64,000 bases of DNA from Tolypocladium sp. Sup5 PDA-1 (lineage: Eukaryota > Ascomycota > Sordariomycetes > Hypocreales > Ophiocordycipitaceae). Below are positions 55,881 through 64,000 of this stretch, piece by piece. The stretch covers positions 310,001 through 374,000 of the forward strand of contig JPHH03000004.1 in the NCBI GenBank assembly GCA_000750105.3. Direction: 5' to 3'. Below the pieces are notes generated by a model that was given only the letters and a program-made list of their open reading frames with translations, ran no database searches and was not told the origin of the DNA. How positions within the stretch are numbered: position 1 is the first letter of the stretch; every line of letters starts with the position of its first letter. A program made the translations under genes and the position numbers.

Positions 55881-57579
55881 CGCGGAGCGAGGTTACATGC
55901 TGTGTTGATTGAGGATGGCTGGGATATGGTCTGGTGCCGGCATGGCGGGCCCAAAGATGGAGGTTTGCGGTTGCTCTGCCTGTCCGGATAGATGAAAGGG
56001 ATGAGAAGGAAAAGCCTGGTGGACGTTGCAGCTCAAATGCTAAGAGCTGGCAGCTGGCCGCTGCGCATTCCGTCTGGTCGCCGCGCGGTATATCATCCGC
56101 TGGGGGTGATATCATGGAGGCAGGCTGGGGGAGCTGTCGACAGTGGGGCAGCTGTCAAGGCGAGGCAAGGTGAGCCCCAGGTGAGGTCGGCCAGGCCAGG
56201 CGAAGCCTCGGTGAGCGGGCCACCCCCAAAGCCCCCCACCGCCTTGCGCCTGACCCCAATACCACCACTGCTACGGACTACAGGGGGGTCACCCGGAGTT
56301 TGGCGATGCACACCACTGGCAAGTCACGGGCCCGAGTCGATCAGCGGTCCAACACGCGGAGTCCAACGTCCAACAGCAGCAGCAGCTTGCAGTGTCGAGT
56401 CCACCTATACGAATGCGGTACGTCATGGCCAACACCGAGTTGGCCACCTGTCCATAGTACCCCTCCTCGACCCTACCTTAATACCCAACGTGATACGAAC
56501 AGGTAACCACGTTAACTACCTGACTCGCGAGTTTTACTCGTACGGACATCTGTTCAGAAATTCTGAAATAGGGATGACGATGATGGTTACGGACTAGGTA
56601 CGGACTACGTGACTCTCGCTTTTGATACCTGTGAAGTGGAAATTGCCTGCATCGCCCTTGGCCAGGAAGAGACACGCCCATTCCTCTTCAGCGATGAGTG
56701 CCCCTCCAGGTCTGGCTCATCCTAACCACCTCCGTGTTAGCGCCTCTGGCTCAAGGGTCCTAAAAGTCTCGAACACGGACCCTTTTTGCGCCGTCCTGCC
56801 TGGAACGCAGCAAAAGGGCCTGGAACTCGTACCGCTGTACGGCAGCCTGTGCCTGGCATTACTTTCATCGTCAGGGCCACAGGCGTGACGGAGCGATCCA
56901 TGGGCCCTTTCCCGTGCCCCTCACCCTCACCGTTTTTCGGCCTCTCGAATTAGCAATATGTGTGAATAACCTTTCATGTTGCGCTTCACTGGCTTGACAG
57001 GACAAATGAACGCACAGAACGGACTACTCGTACGGACTACGGAGTATGTACGAGTACGAGTAAGCCCACCCAGCAGCAGGCCCGTATTAAATGAGCCGTA
57101 CTCCGTACGAGGCAGAGCCCAACAAATAATAGCGCCCGTGATGAGCCACGCCAGCCAAGTAGGGGCCAGGAGGCAAAGCAACCCTGGCTTGCCTGGGTCC
57201 TCCCTTCCCTGGCGAACAGTGGCCACCCGCGGCTTTCACATGGTCGCTGCGCTTCCTTTCACTGGTCCACTCGCTCCCTCATCCATCATCCGCAAACCAT
57301 CGCTCCCCCTCGCAGCCTACGTCTTGGAAGGGCAATAGGTCGTGTGCTTTTTTCCAACATCGTCCCTACCTCTGGCCTCGGCTTTGCAGTGACGACAGCC
57401 ACCGACAGCCCTACCTCCACGCTTCTGACGTCGACGTCTGCGCTGGCCTGACGCTCCCGCAGCACCTCGCGCGCCTGATCCTGTCCCAAGGCGATGACGA
57501 CCCCCTGAGCACTCTCAGACGCCTCTCAATCTCCCAACGCTACATTTCATCCTTGCATCCTCTTCTCGCCGTCGCCGTC
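55881..57579. other. Divergent promoter region of npr3 and ethanolamine kinase
   Basis: These 1.7 kb contain no supported gene. Near 57020-57107 there is a dense cluster of TACG-type elements: TACGGAGTA at 57038, TACTCCGTA at 57099, and several CGTACGAGTACGAG pieces. The final 250 bases are pyrimidine-rich and likely the ethanolamine kinase leader. Confidence 0.6.
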
Positions 57580-58882
57580 ATGTCACCAGCAGCTGCGGCG
57601 TCCAACGGCGAGCACGGCCACGTGCGCTTCATCCCCCTGAGCTACGACAACAGCGACTCCAGGCGCTCGGCCTTGAAACTCATCCTCACCCTCGTGCCTC
57701 AGTGGGCCGCCGACGAGGCCCACATTGACTTCGTCCGCTTCACTGATGGCATCACCAACACGCTGCTCAAGGCCGTGAACCGCCGGCCCGGCCTGTCCAA
57801 GACGGAGATTGACCGCGAGGCCATCCTCCTCCGCGCCTACGGCAACGGCACCGATGTGCTCATCGACCGCGAGCGCGAGGCCGCCAACCACGAGCTCCTC
57901 ATGCGGTACAAGCTGGCGCCCGAGCTCCTCGCGCGCTTCGCCAACGGCATGCTCTACCGTTTCATCCCCGGCGCCGTCGCACAGCCCAAGGACCTCGCCG
58001 AGCCGGACATCCTGACTGCCATCGCAAGGCGGCTGGCCGAGTGGCACGTCACGGTCCCCTACCTGCCGGACTCGTCCATCAAGTCGAACAAGGCCAGCAA
58101 TGGAGCCAGCGCCAACGGTAGCAGTGACAAGGCCAAGATAGCGAATATCGCCCCCGGAAAACCCGTCCCGAACGTGTGGACGACGATGCAGAAGTGGATC
58201 CTGGCGCTCCCGACGGACACGGAGCCGCAGCGCGAGAGGCGCGACCGGCTGCAACGAGAACTAGAGGCAATGGTCCAAAAGCTCAGCCAACGTCCTGGAT
58301 TTGGCCACAATGGGGTATGAGACACGGGACATGTTCCCTTTACACCGATCGCATGCATAGGACCGTGGCTAACCGAGAATGCAGCTGGTCTTCGCCCACT
58401 GCGATTTGCTCAGCGCCAACGTCATCATCCATCGTGATGCAGGCGCCGCGACGACGGTAAGCTTCATCGATTACGAGTACGGCACGCCATCGCCCGTGGC
58501 TTTCGATGTGGCGAACCACTTCGCGGAATGGGCCGGCTACGACTGCGACCACGCGGCCGTCCCAACGCAGGCGCAGCGGCTGGTCTTTGTCCGCGAGTAC
58601 ATCAAGACGTACGCCAAGCTGTCCGGTGAGGCAATGGACGAGGAGGAAGAAACGCGCAAGCTCATGCACGAGGTGGACGAGTTCCGCGGGGTGCCCGGGT
58701 TTTACTGGGGCATCTGGTCGCTGATCCAGGCCACCATCTCGCACATCAACTTCGACTACGCCTCATACGCCGAGGGCCGGCTGGGCGAGTACTGGGCATA
58801 CAAGGCCGAAGAGGATGGCAGCCGGAGAGCAGCGGGCAAGGAGATGCCGCTGAGAGAAAAGACTTGGGCCAGCCGCGAATGA
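57580..58882 (+). CDS. eki1: Ethanolamine kinase (choline/ethanolamine kinase family)
   Basis: The enzyme phosphorylates ethanolamine with ATP, the first step of the CDP-ethanolamine (Kennedy) route to phosphatidylethanolamine, in the cytosol. The 410-aa product comes from exons 57580-58314 and 58385-58882 (70-nt intron with CTAAC branch). VRFTDGITNTLLK is the nucleotide-binding segment. The Brenner motif HCDLLSANVI starts at residue 250 with catalytic-type Asp252 and Asn257, and SFIDYEYGTPSPVAFDVANHF holds the choline kinase motif with Asp274. The C-terminal GFYWGIWSLIQATISHINFDY is typical of the family. The pattern fits ethanolamine kinase better than choline kinase, but dual activity is possible. 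Confidence 0.94.
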
Positions 58883-60330
58883 GCGAAGATACTTGGCAGG
58901 GGGGCGAGTGAAACTTTCACATGGGCGCAACAACAGGCGCAGGCACCAGCATCGGGCAGCTTTACCGCTAAGAGAGGCGCGAAGACACAAATGTCTCCAG
59001 CGGGGTGCGGCCAAAAGGCACGACAAGAGGGGCGAGCGTGGCGTTGGTATTTAGACACCAACCGGCTGCGCGTCATGAGACAGGAGACAGCTCAACCGCC
59101 AATGATTGGGGAATGGGCAGAAGACGGAGCTGCCATTCAACATGAGCATTCGGCACTACGCAAGGGAATTTCGCTTACAGCAGCAGATAATACAGCGCAG
59201 GCTTCTATCATCGCGGTTAGGCATCGTCTGGGGGATTTTACCGGCCCAGGTAAACGGGCGGCCGGTTGAGAGCTGTTTGAGAGCTGTTGACTGCAAGGGT
59301 CCATCAAGCCAGGCCTAAGTAGTCCGTACCTGCTCCGTAGTATTTAATATCATCTATCATTATTGCCCTAGCAGCCATGGTCAACGTGAGGCGTGAGCGA
59401 TGCCGTCGAGTCCTCGCAATTGCCAGGCAGACGCAAATAGAATCGCAGTGAGTGGGCCGAGGTTCATCTGATGGTGTGACGGGTGACGCAGGGCTGGCAC
59501 GAGGACCGGCCTGGCTGGTGGCCCTCCCCCGGTCTGATTCCGAGGAGGCCCAGCTGAGGAGCGCTGGAATGGCGGAGAGAGGGAACTTGCAGAACTCACC
59601 TGGGGGACGCGTCCTTGGCGTCTACGTCCTCGTACATGCTGGCCAGGGATAGTACCTTGGTGGACAATGAGCAGGGCGCTGCAGCACGTTTGTGGCTCAC
59701 GTTCCAAGTTTCTACCGCCCTGCCACCTTCCCTGCCGGGTCCTCCCGGCGCTGTTAGGGCGCGACCTGGCGGCCGGGTGCGGGGTACAACATCCGGGGCC
59801 TGCCATTGGCCTGGCTGGCACTGTGGAGGGCCGCTGCATCGCCGGCCACGACACAGTGCTCGACAGCGCTTCTAGAACCTGAAACAGCGCCTCCCGCCAG
59901 TACCTCCCGTGTCGCTCGTCCCACTTAGCTAATCACACCGGCGACCTCGCAGTGCGCACCCCACCTTGTCCGTGACCTCGATCTGGCCGTTGCAGGACGA
60001 ACCCACCCCAGCCAGCCTTTTGGTCGGGGGGAGACAAGAGGCAACACACGCACGCACTCACTCGCTCGCACAAACGCTCGCCGATGAGTGCCGCGCAGCC
60101 CGACAGACAGCGAGCCGGCCGTACAGCAGCAAACAGCCGTCATCTGGCGACCCGGCCCGCGCGAGGGCGACGACCATGGACAGCGCGGTGGCCGGCGTCG
60201 TCGACATGTCCTGAAAGCCCGAGCTGCCAGAGTGAGCGCACGCGGTGCCACCCGCCAGCAGCAGCAGCAGCAGCAGCAGAGGCGGCCGCTGGAACTCCCC
60301 AGGCTATGACACGAGAATGAGTCGGCGAAC
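58883..60330. other. Intergenic, no gene seen
   Basis: This 1.45-kb stretch runs from the ethanolamine kinase stop to the zinc-rich gene start. It includes a (CAG)8 run (60256-60279) in the probable leader and CTCGCT/GCACGCACTCACTCGCTCGC-type simple sequence near 60049-60067. No gene is supported. Confidence 0.6.
60256..60279. repeat. (CAG)8 trinucleotide repeat
   Basis: Eight perfect CAG triplets lie about 50 bp before the start codon at 60331, so probably in the 5' UTR. Confidence 0.9.
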
Positions 60331-63300
60331 ATGTCAGCTCCCGACTCCAGAGCCGACATCGACGGCGCCATCCGCCGCCTGCTCGACCAGCAGGCCGACA
60401 TCCGCGCGAGGCTGGCCGTCCTGGTCGCCGCCCAACATGGCCTCGACCTGCCCCAGGAGCTCGACATGCTGCGCCACAAGTTGCGCGTGCTCAGAGGGCT
60501 CGTCGACCATCACGGTATGCCCTTGCCCCTTGCCCCGTGAGCCTGCATTACCTCGAGAGACGGTGTACTTGGAAATGTCATCCGTCCTGTGCTGACCGAC
60601 GTCTGGCTGTTGCGCTCTGCCGATAGGCCTTTTGCCGCGCGCCCCTGTCTTGTCCCAGATCGAAGAGGCCCGCGCACTGCAGTATCACTGTGAGTGCCTC
60701 GAGGCAGCTTGTCTGCAGCACCGTAAGCTCATGAAGAAACCAAACCCCCCCAACTACGCAGCACGAAAACGTGGTGGCTGATTCGGCAATCAGATGTCGA
60801 CGCTGTCGAGTCCTTGAGGCGGTCATCCACGGACGCACCGCCGGGCTTTGCGTCATGGCTCGACAGGCATGTTGAGCTCCGCGACCACTCCTTGAACCGC
60901 ATCCGCCGAATGCAAGGGGACCAGTCTGCTCCGAATGTGCCCCTTCATTCTTCCGTCAAGTGTTGGGATGAGCACTGTATCCACTTCATCTACGGCTTCT
61001 CGTCTCAGCGTGAGCGGGACGACCACGCCCAAGTGCACAAGGCACTTGCAAAGAGGGACTCTGGTTTCTCCATGGGGAATTCGCCTCCCTTGCCCGTCTC
61101 CGAGCATCCATCATTGCGGATTGAAACCTTTGAGCCGCCGAATCAGATTGACCCTTGCCAGCATGCTCGCCAAGCTATGCCCTTACTGCCACCCCTGAGT
61201 CTCCCTGCTCAGCCGCCAGAAAGCGGCAACTCATCTGCAACAAGCACTTTCTACGAGAGCCGCCGAGGTACCCGGAGAAGCTCAGGCGGTTCGGACGTGG
61301 AGCCTCTCCTACCGCCGTTGAAGAAGGCTAGACTCAGCCAACCCCGTCTGGAATCCATCGGAGAGCTACGACTCATGCGAGACAAGGGGCCGTGTCTGCG
61401 CTGCAAAGTAGAACGCAAAGAGGTACGGTAGTGATCAATCAATGTCATTATGGGTCGTTTACTCACCAACTCACTCACCAGTGTGATGAGAGCCAGCCCT
61501 GCTCACACTGCGCAACCAACCCCCCATATGGCCGAGAAGCGTTCTGGGCTCATGTCGGCTGTTTCCGCGAATCCGTTGCTTCATTTGCAGATGTTTTTCT
61601 CCCAGGTGTGTTCCGCTTCTAGAACGTCTCTTCCGAGCTACAGGCGGACTGACGGGTTCCAGGACCGCTCTCGCCGAGACAGACTCGCACTCCGATTACG
61701 TCACCTGTTACACAAAGGCGGACTGTTAACGAATACTTGAAAACGTGCTGCTCCTTCCCGACTTACATAAAGGACGCTGTCGGGGCTACCCTGGACTTTC
61801 AAGACGGCTTTTGGTGGTCTGCACAGCTGGACTCAAGTTACGCGGCGAAGGATAGCACATCGGGCTACAACCGAGACTTGCTAGATCACCCACCGCCGAT
61901 TCTCTCAGCCCTTGCTAGCAGCTGGCAGGCTCAGCAGACCTCCCACGATCTGTTTCACCTGCTCAAGGTCAGTGGTGGCTTGTCGGTGTCCCGTGATGCC
62001 GAAGAGACAGCATATCCAGTGCTGTACAACGCCAAACTGCTCTTACGTGAGGCTGCGGTCTACGGCATATTGCAACCAGAAGCAACCATCCGACTGGGGT
62101 CGGGTTATTCACGCCAGCCACCACCGGAGAATGCTGACTTGGACGAGCACGCTCGACTGCTCCAGGAATGTCTGCTGCGGTTTCTGAAGTCCATCGAGTC
62201 GCTCGTCTCGCAGGGCTTCGGTATGGACCCGGCAAAAATTCTGGCTAATCTCCTAGCCTTGTGCATATTCAGCGTGGTTCGGACACTTCTCCTTGATTTG
62301 GTCTCTCCGTCTTACACCTCAGCCCAGCAACAGTCCGGCTCGGCTAGAGGAGACTCCGATCAGGCTGTGCACAGTACATACAAGGCGCTTGTGAAGCTGT
62401 ACTCCTCATGCTGTCCCATGCTGGAGGACATCTCGTACAAGAACCTGACCGATCACGAATCATCCCTATACGTCGCTACCAACCGCCTGTTGCATAGACA
62501 GGCTTGGGAAGACGATCAAATGGGCTCCAGTGCCGACTTTCTGATCAAGCTTGGCGATGGATCTATTAGCGAAAGGCTCGGGTTCGTCGGCTTCCTTCGC
62601 CAGCGTCGACCCAACGGGTTGGCCTGGGCACCCTCGTTGACGCCGCTTCTCCACGCCGTCCAGGGACCGCGGCGGTCAGCGCCAGCAGTACCCAGCTTGG
62701 CTACTCTCCAACCTTGGCGACCCGGTGCGGAAGATGACGGGGCCGTCTTGCGCAAGACGGAGTCTGGTCTGAGCGCCTCGTCCGAAGTTGACCACGAGCG
62801 GATGAGAAGGCACACCGTGGGCGGGTCTCCCGGTTACGCACACCCGCCCGAAGCCTTCCTCCAGTCCCCCGACTCGCCCTCGAGGTTCAGGGTCCCGTAC
62901 CCACGGCCGCTGCTTAGACGCGTCTACTGCGACAAGTGCAATGAATATCCGGAGGGCTTCCGCGGCGAGCACGAGCTCCGGCGACATACCGAAGCCAAGC
63001 ACTCGGCCATGGTGAGGCGCTGGGTGTGCTGCGAACCGGAAAACGCGACGGATCACCCTCTCCAGCCCGTCGTGGCTCTGTCCGCCTGTAAAGCCTGCAT
63101 GGCGCAGAAGCAGTACGGGGCGTACTATAACGCCGCGGCGCATCTTCGGAGGGCTCACTTTCACCCTCATCGCGGGGGCAAGGCCAGCGGCGACTGGCCG
63201 CCCATGTCCGTCCTGAAAGACTGGATGAAGGAGGTGCGGCAGCCTCTCGAAGGCGGAGATAACTGCGACAGCGGGGGTGAAGACGAGGACATTGACCCCT

Positions 63301-64000
63301 TGGCCGAGCCGTCTTCATCGGCCGGCCGGCACGTTGCAGAATCTTCGATGCAGCGGCCATTCCTCGTCTCTCCTCTTCGAGACCCGTGGCATCGCGACGC
63401 CGTTAGCCAGGCAGGCCCTCCAAGCTTGCCGGAAAACCGCAGCCGGTGCCCGCATCCCGACTGCGACCGCATCGTGAAGGACCTCGCCGCACACATGCTG
63501 ACGCACCAAGAGGAGCGTCCGGAGAAGTGCCCCATCGCCTCGTGCGAATACCACACCAAAGGATTCGCCCGCAAGTACGACAAGAACCGCCACGCCCTGA
63601 CGCACTACCGCGGCACCATGGCGTGCCCCTTTTGCCCGGGAATGGGATCCCCCTACGAGAAGACGTTTATCCGCGCGGACGTGTTCAAGCGGCACCTCGC
63701 CACGGCGCACAACGTGGAGCAGACGCCGCCGAATACCCGCGGAGGCGGCCGGTTGCTGAACCTCTTGCAAGACCCAGGTCAACAGGAGCAACAAGGGGGT
63801 GGTGGTAGTGGTGGTGGTGGGAACGTGGGGGCGCGGTGCTCCATCTGCCAGGGGCGCTTCGCGGGGGCGCAGGAGTTTTACGAGCATCTGGACGAGTGCG
63901 TCCTGGGAGTCATTGTACCTGCCGGATCGACGTCGACGTCGACAGTGGACGAACAGAGGCAGGCACAGGAGGGAGAGGGGCTCGAGGATATTAGAAGGGG
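60331..64000 (+). CDS. Multi-zinc protein: C6-like cluster plus C2H2 fingers (partial)
   Basis: The gene runs off the right edge. The model has five exons so far: 60331-60514, 60627-60722, 60794-61422, 61482-61605 and 61663 to the edge, giving at least 1123 aa. The N-terminus is helical (DGAIRRLLDQQADIRARLAV). At about residues 290-311 a cysteine cluster CLRCKVERKECDESQPCSHC spans an exon junction and resembles a fungal C6 cluster. It is followed by GREAFWAHVGCFRESVASFA. The long last exon has a central helical region and then several zinc-finger-like units: CDKCNEYPEGFRGEHELRRH, CPHPDCDRIVKDLAAHMLTH, CPIASCEYHTKGFARKYDKN and CPFCPGMG...H. It ends with a CSICQGRF unit and Gly-rich linkers. 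The architecture suggests a nuclear regulator. Exon 2 has two in-frame donors (60690 and 60723). Confidence 0.8.

Noticed and set aside
54600..55991. 463-codon plus-strand open frame opposite npr3
   Set aside because: It is antisense to clear Npr3 coding sequence and crosses both predicted introns; composition is typical of antisense frames.
1..64000. CRISPR array, prophage, transposon or secondary-metabolite cluster
   Set aside because: No spaced direct repeats, no transposase or reverse transcriptase motifs, and no PKS, NRPS or terpene synthase domains were seen.

Overview
This window looks like nuclear DNA from a filamentous ascomycete, most likely Sordariomycetes and possibly Hypocreales. 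The reasons are compact genes with short introns (about 50-150 nt, GT-AG, with CTAAC/CTGAC-like branch sites), high GC, and gene families typical of Pezizomycotina: a FlbC-type conidiation factor, a Zn2Cys6 regulator, a DUF3824 protein, a secreted BPL_N protein and a fungal acetate kinase. The taxonomic call is inference. Exon structures were worked out by hand from splice signals and from keeping the reading frame. In every complete spliced model the exon lengths sum to a multiple of three.

Layout from left to right: 3' end of an unidentified gene (1-101, +); THO subunit Tex1/THOC3 (+); Zn2Cys6 transcription factor (+); a protein joining an unfamiliar N-terminal region to an omega-type GST (+); an MFS phosphate-type transporter (-); a conserved protein of unknown function with a probable GC-AG intron (+); acetate kinase (+); a secreted BPL_N/amidotransferase-like protein (+); FlbC-like C2H2 factor (-) with 6.3 kb of apparently gene-free DNA upstream; PRP31 (-) and CLF1 (+), two spliceosome genes diverging from a 301-bp gap; a DUF3824 protein (-); a small GPI-anchor-like Ser/Thr-rich protein (+); a La-motif RNA-binding protein (-); the Golgi protein SFT2 (-); a bHLH factor with a very long loop and a long leader (+); the GATOR1/SEACIT subunit NPR3 (-); ethanolamine kinase (+); and a multi-zinc protein that runs off the right edge (+).

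The genes do not form a biosynthetic cluster. Themes that recur are RNA processing (Tex1, PRP31, CLF1, La-motif protein), nutrient signalling and metabolism (phosphate-type transporter, acetate kinase, NPR3, ethanolamine kinase) and transcriptional control (Zn2Cys6, FlbC, bHLH, zinc-rich protein). No tRNA, rRNA, CRISPR array, transposon or virus-like gene was recognised.

The most notable features are the N-terminal-domain/GST fusion; a 9-bp element (TACGGAGTA or its complement) present at least ten times and only in noncoding DNA; a 48-nt fold-back palindrome at 27551-27598; the PRP31/CLF1 divergent pair; stop-free introns of length 3n in PRP31 and NPR3; and an unexplained cysteine-rich open frame near 21.0-21.2 kb.
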